Shown one piece after another: positions 49,981 through 62,946 of a stretch of 64,000 nt of DNA. The notes below the pieces were generated by a model that worked only from the letters and a program-made list of their open reading frames with translations, had not been told where the DNA came from and did not search any database. This DNA comes from Phaseolus vulgaris (lineage: Eukaryota; Streptophyta; Magnoliopsida; Fabales; Fabaceae): positions 38,215,785 to 38,279,784 of the forward strand of contig NC_023759.2 of assembly GCF_000499845.2 (NCBI RefSeq), in the 5' to 3' direction. The position numbers and the translations under genes are program-made. Position 1 is the first letter of the stretch, and each line of letters starts with the position of its first letter.

Positions 49981-52470
49981 TCTTTGCCAGATAGTGCAAT
50001 CAATGACACAATTAATGATGGTACAGGAACGAGGTTTCTGGCTTCCTTTTTGAACTTCCTCTTCAATTCCTCTTGCCATTTCTATTGGCTCAACGGGTAG
50101 CTGAGATCAGATGACGTGAATTAGAGTGCCAACCTATTTATGCCGTGTCATCAGGGGTACACACAATCGAATGAAGAATATAGTTGCTAATCTGATTGTA
50201 ATATTTTTTGTTTGTGAAAATAATTACTGTAATATTTTGTTAGCCTAAATTAATGGCCTTTTGTGAAAAATTCCAGCTGCCAACATCTAGTGTACTGCAT
50301 TGCATGTCTTCCAACTTCCACCTGTTCTATTTAATTAAACATCCCGTTAATTTCTGTTGGGTGCTCTCGCTTTCTGAATTTACTGTGTTAACGTTTCTGA
50401 TTTACTAGTACTAATTGCAATTATGGATTTCAGATTCAATCGCTGACCTATATACCTGTTCTATCACTTTTTTAATAATACTGTAGGACAAGTGACTTAA
50501 CTTCGGTTCATTGCACAAAACTGATCCAATTTTTAACCCGTTGTGTCTCCATCAGTATTTTGGTTTAAGTTCATATGGTGATCTGGATTGTGTAACAATG
50601 AGATGGAAGTGTTAGTTTGGTAGACGTTGGTGTATGGTGGACAACTGGTCTTCATATATCGCTCATTGCCTGATTGTTATAGAACACTAGAATGTCTCGA
50701 TGGCCTACCGAATTGTAGAATTGAATGAGAAAATCATTCATTTAGTTAAATAATGGAAGTGAATTGTTTTGAAGTAATTAGAATAGCGTAAGTATATAAA
50801 AATGAGAATTATATATGTTAGATAGTTCTAAGACTGAACTCTGATTACACCTTAGTATAGTAGAAGAAAGAATCCCGAAAAAAAAAAACTATCTTGAAAG
50901 GAAAACTAACAGAAGTAGAGTAAGTAGAGATGAAGAGAATATAGGTAGTTGTCCTTGTAACGTATATTCGAAACAGCTGATACCTTGAACCTAGTAAATC
51001 AGCACACACCTTGCTTAATGGATAATACTACCGTTGGACAAAGTCTCAACTCTTCCATCATTTACTTCTCTTCATTTTAGGCTCCTCAATTCTAATCACA
51101 CCTCCCTTGTTTATGCTACGCGCATGCATAATTAGTGGGGAAGAACAAAACCAGGAGAGACTATAATACAAATTTTCCTTGGATTCTCACCAAACCAGCT
51201 TTTGCCCACATTCTCCAACTCCGTCGATATGTTCTTAAACAATAATTGTTAGGCGTTTACTTCTAAAACTAAGCCAAAGAATTATAAAACGTGGTTCTGC
51301 AGTTTGAAGGAGAAATGTTATCCGTTCTACATTTAAGAAACCAGCTTCCTCTAACTTGTTTTCTGATGCGGCAGACCTTGAGAGTGAAAAAAAGAAAATC
51401 TCAAGTTAATAGATTAGGCTATTAAAACTCAATGCAAGTACAGCGGAAACTCAAGTCAATGGATATATATGTAGGAATTTTGTGCATCTTTTGTCCATAC
51501 ATGCAAGGGGATGGCGATGGGTAACATAATTTACTAAAGTCAAACTCTTAACATTCTCAATTATTTATGCAGAACACTGTGTTGATTCAGTATCTGCGTA
51601 AGTTAAAACAATTACACTTTCAACTTTTATATAAACTCTTTCATCTAACCTTTTAAAAAGTTGAGGTATATGATTTGGTTTTAGTTTATGAAAAAATATC
51701 ATTTTGTTTATTTTATTTTTCCAAAAGTATTACAAATCTGTCTAAATATGCCGGGATCTGGCTAAGAATACCCAAACTCACGTAATGCTGGTCCTTGTTG
51801 GTAAATCATTCAGGTAAACTCTGCCAAGTCTCAGAAGCAGAATATGTTTTCTAAATCACAGAGGCCAAGATTTACATTTAGTTTATTACATACTTAAACT
51901 CCCTTCCATTCAGGTAATTGAGTTCAACTGCAGCTCTCCTTTCTCATTCTAAACTATACACTTAATACATATAATCTTTGCTCTGGCTGTATTCTATATC
52001 CCATTTTATTACAAAGTCAACTTTAAGTATAATTCAATCCTATAAAACCGGTTCAATGAGGTGAGATTTGCACCTACTTATATACAATGAAAGGCTCTAA
52101 TTCATGTGCATGTAACGCTTTTAAAATATGGGACGATGGAGTGTAAGTTTTTTTGTACAAGTAGTCACAGAGGTGAAAGACCTAAGCACTATGACACTAC
52201 AATCACTGACGCATAACAACATTGAAGTATGGAAATTATTAATATATAGGCAATGACCTTGATCATATTTCATAAAATATATTTGATAAGCTGATATAAT
52301 AAAGACTGTCTTAGTTGGCCTGCAACGTCATGAAAAAGGTTGAAGAAAAACCAACCAACTTAAAAGTTTGGTGAAAGTTGGAAATTTCCCCAAGAAAGAA
52401 TAAGGACAGGGTAGATTATAAGACATGCCATTAAACCTTTCCCTTCAAGTGCATTTTTTGACATTTTATT
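49981..52470. other. 3' flank of TBCCD1-B and intergenic DNA before the pectinesterase
   Basis: The first 300 bp align with the 3' flank of copy A and are probably 3'UTR. From about 50350 I recognise no gene, LTR or TIR. Confidence 0.5.
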
Positions 52471-52473
52471 TTC

Positions 52474-52482
52474 ATATATATA
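52474..52482 (+). promoter_or_regulatory. TATA box of the pectinesterase gene
   Basis: CATATATATAC lies 66-74 bp before the start codon, which would put the transcript start near 52505 and give a leader of about 40 nt. It is the only good TATA candidate close to the ATG. Confidence 0.45.
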
Positions 52483-52547
52483 CAGATTTCAAAATTTTCA
52501 GCCTCATCCCTTTTCACACCCTCTCCTGCATTCAAAAAAATCAGAAA

Positions 52548-54296
52548 ATGGGTCCCCAAAGCAACCTCCTATCTCTTTTGGTTGCTCTGGCCGCAGTTTT
52601 TGCATATTTGTATCTCATAAATCCAATTCCACAGTTTCTCATTAATCCAATTTCACAGGATCTCATAAATGCCTTGTCACCTTCATCTGCATACTTGGCA
52701 AAACCTTTAACAGGGAACTTCCACCGACATCACAAGAAACACCCTAGTGGTGGGAATACTGATTCTATTTGTGATGATTTTCCATCAGGAATTCCACCTC
52801 CAAATACCAATACAACTTCGTATCTTTGTGTTGATCGAAGAGGGTGTTGTAATTTCACAACAGTACAAGCAGCCGTGAATGCAGTTCCAGATTTTAGTGT
52901 CAAAAGAACCATAATATGGATAAACATTGGCATGTACTAGTAAGTTGGTCCTCATCATCATCAAATAAACCTCCTTTTTAAGCTTCCCTTGTTTTGTTTC
53001 ATTGGATTTGAATCACTCCACTCATGTTTGGAATCTTTTTTCAGGACAAATCACTTAATTTTCTAAAATCTCTGAAAAAGTTTGATAAAAAAAGTGTGCT
53101 TAATTTATACGAATTATGACAGCATAACAAACTTACCATATATCTTATTTCCTTGAAAATAATTACTTTTAAACTAATCTTAACTTCATCTATGATGCCA
53201 TTTATTTTTGGACAGTGAGAAGGTTATGGTGCCCAAAACAAAACCCAACATTACATTTCAAGGACAAGGCTATACTTCAACTGCAATTGCATGGAATGAC
53301 ACCGCATTATCCGCGAATGGAACATTTTATAGTGGCTCTGTTCAAGTTTTCGCCTCCAATTTCATTGCTAAGAACATAAGCTTCATGGTGAATGATTTTT
53401 ACTTGTATGTCTAGAAGAAAGAAAATATAAATAACATATTACAATGTCACTGACACCAGAAACTTTGTACTCCAAATAGAATTTAGCACCAATGCCAAGT
53501 CCTGGGGCTGTTGGGGCACAAGCTGTAGCTATTAGAGTATCTGGAGATCAATCTGAATTTAGGGGTTGTGGATTCTTTGGAGCACAAGACACCCTTCACG
53601 ATGATAAGGGTCGCCATTACTTCAAAGATTGCTACATTCAAGGCTCCATTGACTTCATATTCGGCAATGCAAGGTCCCTCTACGAGGTACCCTATCTTCA
53701 TCTCAATTACTACTCTAACCATTCTAATTTTACTTGTTTTTAGTGATATTATTACAATTTACAAATACTGATAAAATGATGTTATGTATGTACTCAGAAT
53801 TGTCAAATAGTTTCTATAGCGAACCCCGTACCAGTGGGACAAAGGAGCATAAATGGTGCTGTTACAGCTCATGGTAGAGTTTCAGGTGATGAAAATACAG
53901 GGTTTGCATTTGTGAACTGTACAATTGGAGGAAACGGTAGAATATGGTTGGGTCGAGCATGGAGACCTTATTCTCGTGTTGTCTTTGCCTCCACATTAAT
54001 GTCAGATATTATTGCTCCTGAAGGTTGGAATGATTTCAACGACCCTTCTAGAGACCAGTGAGTCTCTTCTAATCAACAAACTCTTCTCTTCAAATAATTG
54101 CTAACTATCCATATATTTTAACACATGCATGCATGCATGCAGGACTATCTTCTATGGAGAATATAATTGCTCGGGCTCAGGGGCTAACACGAACTTGAGG
54201 GCTTCTTATGTACAGAAATTAAATGAAACAGAAGCTTCTGCTTTCTTCAACACTACTTTTATAGATGGCGACCAATGGTTGGAAACTTCTAAATAA
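52548..54296 (+). CDS. Pectinesterase (pectin methylesterase), 5 exons, 394 aa, no inhibitor domain
   Basis: Exons: 52548-52939, 53216-53387, 53480-53686, 53798-54057, 54143-54296; all GT-AG, joining to 394 codons. The start [20 protein letters not shown] gives a signal peptide or N-terminal anchor, then a short spacer and directly the catalytic domain (from about residue 90, [20 protein letters not shown]). Active-site motifs are intact: [12 protein letters not shown] (Gln and first Asp), SIDFIFGNA (second Asp) and [12 protein letters not shown] (Arg). The enzyme would remove methyl esters from homogalacturonan in the cell wall. The PMEI-type pro-region is absent, so this is a group without autoinhibitor, close to Arabidopsis PME15/PME8-like proteins as I remember them. 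The intron 4 acceptor follows a CATG repeat (GCATGCATGCATGCAG). The gene looks functional; the exact orthologue is unsure. Confidence 0.92.
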
Positions 54297-57200
54297 CCAA
54301 CCTTCCCCTTCCAATCCCTGTTGTTATTTCTTTTTCCCTTCATCTAGTCAAAATTCAAAATGTGTTAACAAAGTCATTCAATATATTTAAAATTATTTCT
54401 TTTAAAAGCTGGAGATGTTAGAATAATATGATGATAACTTGTTCATTTCTTTATGTATGTTTGACAAAGTTTATCTATAATCTTGCATGGGAGTAGATTC
54501 AAGTCGCTCCCAATATTGACATAAATATAACTAATATTTATTTGTTTCTTTTACTTGTTTTTGAAGTATTTTGTCTCTATCTCTATTTTGTGTTTTACAT
54601 TTTCTGACATTCTTATCCTCATAATTGAAAAAGGAGTGCTTATAGGAGATACTATAATGTTCAAGTCAATAATAAATGATGATTTGTAAGTATTAAATAT
54701 TCATAAATAAAGTTTTTGAGTTGAGTATGAGATGTGATAATGAGTAATGTCTCCTTGACCCATAGTTAAAATAGATAAACAATTTTTATGCCTTAATTAC
54801 TTGATTATATGGTAAAGTGTGCTTTTATTACTTGATACCTATCGACAAGATATGTGAAACGGGTTATGTTCTCAACTTAACTCTGTGAGCATTCGGTGAA
54901 GGCCTAGTATTTCTCTATCTCAAGGGTGTACAAATTTCCATCAACTTGACATAGTTGTGATCTTTTACAGGCAAAATTAAACAAATGTTACAAAGACTAA
55001 GTTGTTCTATCTACCTAAATGATGTGTCATATGGTAGTTTTAGCTTTTAATGCTTTAAATGGAATTTGTGACCTTAAAAAATGAGGCATCATATGTTCCC
55101 AACCGTTGATTTATAGAGATCTAATAGTATAAATGTTACATTGCTTGGACCTTTGTGGCTTGGAACCTATAAACAAGGACCATGGTGATTCATTTTGCCA
55201 CATTCATTTGTTAGTGAAAAATTGGTATGAACAAGCCTTTGGGTACTTTATAAGTTTGTTATAGGTACATATTATTTTGACTATGGGTTCTTTCGAGGAG
55301 TCCAAGGACACATATTCGGGGAAGATGTTGTCAGCGGAGGTAGAAGGCATGAATACTATGGGTACATCATCAGATACCATGAAAGTATATTTGTTATCAA
55401 AGTTTGCTAAAAGTTATTGTGTAAAACAAGAAATAATATAAGAAGTTATCAAAGTTAGCTAAAAGTTATCGTGAAAAACAAGAAATAATATAAGAATATA
55501 GTGTTGAATTGTGTTTTTAAAAATTTGTAATCTTGAACTTATATCATTTGTGTAAGTGCTTTTACACTATACAAAGATGAGATGAATACACCAACAAAAA
55601 TAAAAATAAATCTTCGATTAGATTTAACTTTTCCATATATATATAAAGTATTTTTATACTAATTTTGTATAATCATACAAATTACATTCAGTTATTGACC
55701 AACCAGTCAAGTTTAACTAGGAAAGCTCACGTTGCGAAGTACACGCAAGTACTTTTTTCCAACCCATTTTTGGCTCAAACAAGTATTCTTTCAACAAGTT
55801 ACTCCTGGTTTAACCCGAGTTATCTTTCAACTCCCAATCACTCCTAATCGATCCTATTCAAGTATTCTTTCTAAAGTCACCTCTAACTTAAACAAATATT
55901 CTTTTCCAAGTTACTTCTGACTCAATTAAGTATTCTTTTGACAAACCATTTTTTACTTTTACAAACACAAAGTTTGGGTGATCAACAAATCACATGCTTA
56001 GCTTACTAGAGAGAGTAGCGTCTTTTGACATATACAATGTCAGGCTATCTCCCTAATTCACTGAAATGAACATAAATTGTTCTTTACATAGCTTTAGAGA
56101 ACAAAATATTTCAATAGAGTTTCAACACTTGCATATAATGACTCTCTTTTATATTTCTCTTCGAAGCATGTCTTCTTATATGTTTGCAAAAAGTAGTTAT
56201 TACATTCTTTTTTCTGACCATTGAGCTTTAAACTCTCTTCGTTGTCTTCTTCTTCTACTTCTGCTATTTTTCGGTGAACTCTTTTGTTGAGAAGCATTAA
56301 ATGTATGACATGCAACATTAATTTCTTTTATCTTCATACAAACTCTCTAATAGTTTAACATACTTATCTTCCTTTCTAATAATTTTTTATACCAAACAAT
56401 TGTTAAAAGTGAATATCGTACATGATATACCACTGAGTTAGAGTTGAAAAATAGTTGTTTCAAGAGAGTTAGTGGTCATTGCAACTCCAACTCACATCTG
56501 AAGAGGTATTTGAACATTATTGTTTGGTGCAAATCTTCTCAAGTCAGATGTAGAAGGCATTCTCTATATCTTTAAACTCAAGCTTTGAAATATTCTTTAT
56601 GTGTTTTAGCTTGAAGTCTTGATTTATACTTATTGTTTGATTGATCTTCAATTAACTTATCAGACGAAGTGGAATTTGACACAATACTCTATCGTTTGTC
56701 CAACGAGGCACATGCACTCATCATCTGATCACGTTTGCTAGATGTAACTATTACATTTTTTAAAGCTCCTCACTTGTTATGTTTAAATGAACAATCAAAA
56801 CATTTAGGGTGTTGTATGTTTGTTCTTACAGTTATCTCCATGGGGTCAAGCAAGTATGTGGAAATTTTAGGAAGAAAATGGCTATGGTACTCTAAGCATC
56901 AAGCCAGAAGTTGTGTGTCATGAGGTGCATGTCAACTAATTTTTTTGTCAAACTAATAAAGTTGATAGAGAAATCAAGGTGAAAATTACTTTTTCGGGCA
57001 AAATTGGTGAAAAAGAAGGTAGTTGAGTACCATTCCAAGTACCACTCGTCTTTACAACTTGCCAACTTCAGGGATGCTTCCAATATATTAGGACCAGAGT
57101 GTTTTGGTTGCATGGAAATTGTCTAAGGAGGGGGAAACATTGTTCTTGAAGAATGATCACATGTCATGCAACTTCTTGATGTTAATGATTTGTCTCTAAA

Positions 57201-57406
57201 AGGCTTCTACATTTAGGTGCCCATTGATGAGTTCACAATTTATGATTTTTCTGTTAAACGTTACTTCAACATAGCTTCATTTAAATGCACGAATGTATAT
57301 GTGAGCATTTAAAATTCCATGTAAATCTTTGTATGTCAGGCTGACTTTGGAGATTTTTCTCAACCACTAAACTACATGACTAAGAGATCAAATCAAGTTG
57401 CCATCT
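54297..57406. other. Intergenic DNA after the pectinesterase, with unclassified repeat-like parts
   Basis: No gene is supported. A 50-bp tract around 55395-55480 (TTATCAAAGTT...GCTAAAAGTTAT) is repeated in tandem. From about 56700 the sequence may already belong to the Tat-type relic that follows, but I could not identify its LTR. Confidence 0.4.
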
Positions 57407-58090
57407 CTTTACAAGAATTTCAAAGGAGACTTTTTTAAGATTGTCATAAAAGATGAAGGGAAACCTTTCTTTTGATAGGACGGGAAAATATAAGTACCTT
57501 GAAAATAAAACTATTATCCAAGGAGATTGTTGTTTAAGAAAGATAATGAAGATCTAAATATTTTGAATTCCGTCTTGGCTTAACCCTTGTTGGGTTTATA
57601 TTAGTTTTACGATTTGGTGTCACATTTGGTGGGTAAGGTGTTGCTCTTTAGAGTTTTCTACTATGTTTTACTTACATTTATTTATTATCACACTCTTCAT
57701 TCCAAGAATCATGAGGATTGTCAACAACCCTTCCCACATGAGCAATCTTTTGAGACAAATATAACTATTGTTGGGGGTTCATTATGCAACCATTTCCTCT
57801 TCTTCTTGATACTAAGAAGAAGTACCACGGGAGACACCACAAAGGTAAGATGGGTTGGGAAGAGTCTTAGTTGAGTTTTATACCAAATTGACGGGAGGAG
57901 ACTTGGAAGTCAATGTGTACAACAAGGTACTTTGCAATATGTCGCTAGTTTCTTTGGTGGTGATTGGAACATCCTAAAAGGTCTTCTATAAGAAGAAATT
58001 CAATCCTTCCATCCCGGTGAACTTGTCAACCTCTTTATCTTTTGGCAACAACTTTTGGCCAAGAAGTCACTAACTAACTAGGTCATGTTT
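57407..58090 (+). pseudogene. Antisense-ORF remnant of the Tat-type relic
   Basis: LYKNFKGDFFKIVIKDEGKP FF (57407-57472) is similar to YKFFKEKYFKIFVEPDGRDYF of the antisense ORF at 11.2 kb. Two adjacent stops follow at once. A faint later piece around 57900-58090 (NPSIPVNLSTSLSFGN and neighbouring frames) may belong to it. Function unknown. Confidence 0.5.
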
Positions 58091-59039
58091 TGCAAAACTT
58101 AGGCCTAAGCTATCTCCATTACTCACTTTTCACATGAAGAATTTGCCAAGGGAATTGGTTTCTTTTGTTAAATGAGACCCTAAACACTAACAATAAATTA
58201 CTGTTGAGTTATAAAAGTCATAAAGTGTTCAAGTTAAACGAGCCAACAAGGTGAAGGTTTCTCTAAAAAATTGATAAGGATGTAAGACATAATTTTTTCA
58301 AGTTAGAGATTATAAATGGGAGTTTGTTCATAAAATACATTTTGGATTGAGACATACTCGACAGGGAATATTAGGAAAACAAGTACATAATTTGTACAAT
58401 CATAAACCAAGAATAAACATTGTATTGTTAAGTGGGTGGATTATGAGAGTCTTGTTAAAACTTTAATGGAAAAAAAACACTTAAGGAGATTAATTTTTAA
58501 GGAAAGAGTACTCCACCTTTACCAGTGTTAAATATAATAGTACCTACTTAGTATTACTTCGCTAAATAGATGTTTTAGTCAATATATCTTGTTTCTAAGT
58601 TGCTCTTTTACTCTGATGTGGCTTTTCTAATTGGCTATTAACTTCCTTCGTGAGGATCATAATATGCAACTCCTTGTGATATCAACACAAAGTCTCACAT
58701 CTTAAAGCTTCTCAATGATAACTTTGAGTTGTGGTGTCAAGCATCTCTAACTTTGTATGCTTTTTCCAGTGTGCTTTTGACTTCTTCGAGAAGGTAAAGG
58801 CTGTGTTTATGTTCTTATTCATTGCTCTCATGTTCAAAATGACTTCAACAAATAATTTACTCTTCAATTTGACAATCATGGCTTATATCTCTTATGTCAA
58901 TCAAAATGAAAATTCTTGTGTGGTAGATTGGGGTGTCGTGGTACCTTTATAGTACTTTCTTAAGCTCTTTGGTGCACAATCCTTTAATGATTCCAAACCT
59001 TTTCTTTTAGTTTCCCTAAGATGACCTTATTATCTGTTT

Positions 59040-59450
59040 TTGCTTCCTTATAGTCTAGGAATGTTCTACTTAGATGACCTGTGATTGATGTAAAGATATT
59101 GAAGGAACTCATTGAAATTTTTGTTGGTAAATTGCTAATCATTGATAGTGATTATTTTTATGGGTACACCAAATTGATAAACGATATTTTTCCATGTGAA
59201 TTTTTCTACATTTTGGACATTGATAGCCACTAACGATTCAAATTGTATCCATTTGATGAATTATTCAACTCCTACTAGTAATAATTTAAATTGATTTTTG
59301 GCTATTTGGAAAAGACCCATAATGTCCATTCCTTAAGTCGGGAAGTGTTAGGAAGTAATAATGGACTACAACTCCTTTGTCGACAAAAGAATGTGTTTCT
59401 TGTTCTTTTTGCATTCAATGCATTTCTCAGCACACATTTATAATTGATCT
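59040..59450 (-). pseudogene. Integrase catalytic-core relic
   Basis: The minus strand reads CIECKKNKKHILLSTKELWS II, then (after a stop) GMDIMGLFQIAKNQFKLLLV GVE, a stop, and FIKWIQFESLVAINVQNVEK FTWKNIVYQFGVPIKITIND, then NKNFNEFL. This is the zinc-binding to catalytic part of a plant Ty3/gypsy integrase (first Asp in GMDIMG, second in the IND position). A weaker C-terminal remnant may continue to about 58650. Confidence 0.7.
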
Positions 59451-59470
59451 ACAAAGTTAGACAATAATAT

Positions 59471-60489
59471 ATCAGTGTTATGATTTTTGGATATACATGT
59501 TGTGGTATACAAAAATACGTGCTCAAGTTAGTAATCACCAGTGATAGTTGTAAGACTTAAATATTTATAAATGGATTCAAAATGTCCTTTAAGTTGATTC
59601 CTTATTATACTTTTCTATTTAAATCTTGGTCAATAGTGAATAATATTATCTTGGCCTATAATTAAAACAAGATAAATCATGTTTATACCTTGAATATGTG
59701 GTTATGTATATTTTTATTACAAAATACCAATTTAGAAGACACAAAGAACAAGATAGTTTTTTTACTTGATTGTGTGGGATCTCAACCAAGACCTTCTAGC
59801 TCCGAACTTAGGATGCACATTTGTATTTACGTCATTTCCCTTATTATTACTACATTTTTTATATTTAATTTAATACTTAGCTTATTATGTTTCCTTATAA
59901 ACTTTAGATAAAATAAGCAAGTTAGTTCTTTTAAGTTAGAAATAAAAATGAAAAAATGAACTTTTCTTAAGTATAAATGAATATTTAAAAGAAAAAATAG
60001 TTGACTTTTTTTTCTCTTTAAAGTTAAAAAATTAAAATTATTAAACATTTTGAAATCCTATTTTAAACTTAAATTTAAGAATGTATAAAGAAACATGTGT
60101 GAATTTGACTTTTATACACGTGAATTTTTAATTTTAAGTCAAAAAAAAAAGTTTGGGCTTAGGAAAATTATAGATGTTAGGAAATACTGTTAGATTTTCA
60201 TGACACATCATCATTTCTCTACTTTGATTTTTCTGTGGATTCATGAATCTAGTTTGAATTCTTTTCTTGGGGGCCTTGTATCATCTACCTTCCATGGGTA
60301 AACAAATCATAATAAAGTTAATATCTTCATTTTCTTTTCTTGGTTACCTTTTTTTGTGTGGTGTTTGGTGTTTTGTCTTTGAAAAAACAAGTTATTGATT
60401 GTGACTAGCATGAGTTTTGTCCTACCCTAGGGATGTTTGAATAATGATGAAGTTATAGCTATTGTGGTTCATGTTCTTCGGCACTGAAA
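59471..60489. other. AT-rich intergenic DNA, nothing recognised
   Basis: The ORFs at 59690-59911 and 59827-60048 overlap on opposite strands, are AT-rich and resemble no family. Confidence 0.5.
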
Positions 60490-61245
60490 AATGTTTGAAA
60501 TGGACTCAAGAAAACTTTTGCCCAAGTTTTGTCCAACACTTATAATGTTTCGTTGAGTCAGTTACTGATGTGTATGAAAAGGGATATGATCTCAGTTCCG
60601 TTACCGATGCCTTACGTGAAAGAGGATATGGTCACTATTCAGATCAATGAAGATGGTTATGTAGTGGGTATAGAAAATTGTAAGCTTCAGTTGCATAACA
60701 AAATTGTTTTGAACAAAGAAGACAAGCCTTCGACATATTTGAGATTTTGTTCAAAAATATTGAAATCTTGGACGTTCTTTGGTTCTTGGAAGTCAATTCC
60801 TTTGGGAAATGGATTCTATGAATTCAAGTTTTAGTCTTTGGAAGACATGTGCAGGATATACTAGTCGTGAGTTCTTTGAATCTTGTTCTCGAAATTTTAT
60901 GGGTTTTTGCTTGGAATCATGACTTTGTGTCAACCATGGTAAAAATTACAGAAGCTCAGTGTTGGGCCAAGTTGAAGAGTTTACTGTATTGGAAATTACA
61001 CATTGTTCTTTATTACTGGAGGGATAAACACCATTTATCCTTGGATGAGTGTTGCTTTCAAGATCTAAGGGGTTCTTTGCAAGGATTCTGGTGGATATAG
61101 ATTTACAACATGATTTTCCAAAGCATATAATGGTTGAAAGGCAAGACTTTGCTTTGATTGGAGTTATAGAGTATTAAAAAATTTCTGATTTTGGCTATCA
61201 TTGTCAAATAATTGGTCATAGTACAAAATTGTAGAAAAGTTAAGG
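60490..61245 (+). pseudogene. L1-type LINE ORF1 relic (DUF4283 / CCHC zinc-knuckle protein)
   Basis: The plus strand gives KTFAQVLSNTYNVSLSQLL, INEDGYVVGIENCKLQLHNK IVLNKEDKPSTYLRFCSKIL, GSWKSIPLGNGFYEFKF, a stop, SLEDMC, then LNLVLEILWVFAWNHDFVST MVKITEAQCWAKL. In later frames come LVDIDLQHDFPKHIMVERQD FALIGVIEY and a degraded knuckle (HCQIIGHS). The order GFYEF-SSLEDxRRV-WxxDFxP-QxWVKxxGLxxEYW-ILVDxDL-Cys knuckle is that of ORF1 in plant L1 LINEs. Many stops are present; no ORF2 (endonuclease/RT) follows, so it is a fragment. Confidence 0.7.
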
Positions 61246-61835
61246 ATAATTCGAAAAACGTCTCTCAAAAGTAGGTCTTTATTCTTATGGTTTCATAGGT
61301 CGATTTCGATCTATTTAGGAACATTTTTGGATATGGTAGGAGCCAATTTTAAAAATATTTAATCGTTTATATATTTAATAAGAAATCTTGTTAAAACCTC
61401 TTAAACATTAAAGATAGTTTAAGAGTGATGAAAGTGTTGCAAAGACAATTTCGATATTTAATAATAAATAAAGACTAAAAACATAATCAAATATAGAAAG
61501 GAAGAGAGATTGACAAGTCATAAAAAGAGATATACGAGATTGAAAAAAATAAAATATAAATTCGACTATAAATCCATATGTTTATGGTTTAAACTGAATT
61601 ATTTAGTTGAGATCACTCTTTCTTTACTAGAAACAATGTTGTAGAAGATACAATGGCTAATCGGGTTTCTGAATAGTATAAGAATGATAAAAGTAATTTA
61701 GAACACCTTAATGAGTGCTGCTAAAAATAAATTCCACATTTCACATAATCTAATGAAGAAGGAGGTACATATTATTTTGGGAATCTGACTGTTGCACATC
61801 ATTCCTTGCTAGCTGATTTAAGGATGATTCTTTCT
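61246..61835. other. Intergenic DNA, nothing recognised
   Basis: Short AT-rich stretch between the LINE relic and the repeat-filled elements. No features seen. Confidence 0.4.
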
Positions 61836-62799
61836 GCACCATATCATTTGTGATTGGCACCCAACATGTCAATGTGAAATTACTATTGTATTCTTAATGA
61901 AATAGAAATTAGGTTAAAGTTAATTGCACCCAGTAAAACAGTAATTTTTCATAAATCTTTTTATTTTCGGGTATATATATATATATATATATATCCATAA
62001 TTGTGTTATTGTGTTCCAGATGTATATATCCAGAATAGTTCTGGATAATTATGTTCGGAAGAATATTTTGCTTGATTTGTTTTGGATGAAAAAATCCGGA
62101 ATGTGCCCCCTGCCAATCCCTTTAACATTTTCGTTGAATTTCATGTGGCTCCTGCCAACACATGCCATTGTCCCATTCGTTGGGGGATAAAAGGATCTTA
62201 CAAACCTCACTCTCTTGGTCCAATTGATTTGAGGAATGCAACCATTTCTTTTCATTGCACTTCCGCCCAAGAATTTCCGGAGTGCTTCACCAAACTATTG
62301 GAATTAGGCACATGGTTTCACAATTTTATTTTGTCTTTTCTAGTTGCTTTTGGATTAAAGTCCATAACATTAATTCTTTAAAATTGTTTAGTTTAGTGAG
62401 TTTTAATCCATTAAAAGTACCAAAATCATCATTGTCAAAAAAAGAATTGAGGATGATTGGCTTCCGGATATGTATATCCAGAAGCATGATGTGCCTTCCG
62501 GATAAAGATGTCCGTAGTTAAAGAGTACAATTCTGGATTACAATATTCATAGGCAAACATGACACTTCCGGATACCAATATCCATAGGCAAAACTAACAC
62601 TTCTGAATGTCAATATCCATAGACAAAGATGACACTTCCGAATGCCAATATCCATAGGCAAATATGTGACTTCTGGATATTGATATCCATATACAAATTT
62701 GTGAATTCTGGATATTAATATCCATAAGAAAATTTGTAACAAGGGCAAAGTTGGGTTTAAAAGGTTACGTTGGGTGCATATAAAAAATGATATGGTGCC
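61836..62799. mobile_element. Repeat-filled non-autonomous element X1 with inverted ends
   Basis: The left end at 61836-61865 (GCACCATATCATTTGTGATT then GGCACCCAAC) recurs inverted at 62769-62799, where the complement reads CACCATATCATTTTTTATAT then GCACCCAAC. Inside are an AT dinucleotide run (about 61970-61995), degenerate GGATA/TATCC motifs near 62030-62110 and 62455-62520, and a regular 35-bp array (62531-62740). No transposase is present. I could not match it to a named family or find a target duplication. Confidence 0.5.
62531..62740 (+). repeat. Tandem array of six 35-bp units
   Basis: Units begin at 62531, 62566, 62601, 62636, 62671 and 62706, each exactly 35 bp. The pattern is TTCNGGATAYYAATATCCAT followed by AGGCAAA and an A/T/G-rich tail ending ACAC or similar. 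Each unit holds a near-palindromic GGATA-N3-TATCC core. Confidence 0.9.
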
Positions 62800-62946
62800 G
62801 GAAGAAATTGCCATGATTTAATTGTAAAAGCCAATACTTTTGCTATTTTGGTCACTACTGAATCCAGGCAATTGCCTCCTGCACCCAATCAATTTTGACT
62901 GGCACCCAACAAAAGTTTTAAAACTCTATTTTGCCTTTTCCATACA

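Larger units (their letters stand above)
57407..59470 (-). mobile_element. Third Tat-type Ty3/gypsy relic (integrase plus antisense ORF)
   Basis: Integrase remains lie on the minus strand at 59450-58650 and an antisense-ORF remnant on the plus strand from 57407. That is the same relative layout as in the element at 8-12.8 kb. Neither LTR nor gag nor RT is recognised, so the true limits are unknown. Many stops and frameshifts show it is older than the other two. Confidence 0.6.

Noticed and set aside
60849..61100. Separate 83-codon gene
   Set aside because: It is the middle part of the LINE ORF1 relic in one of several shifted frames.
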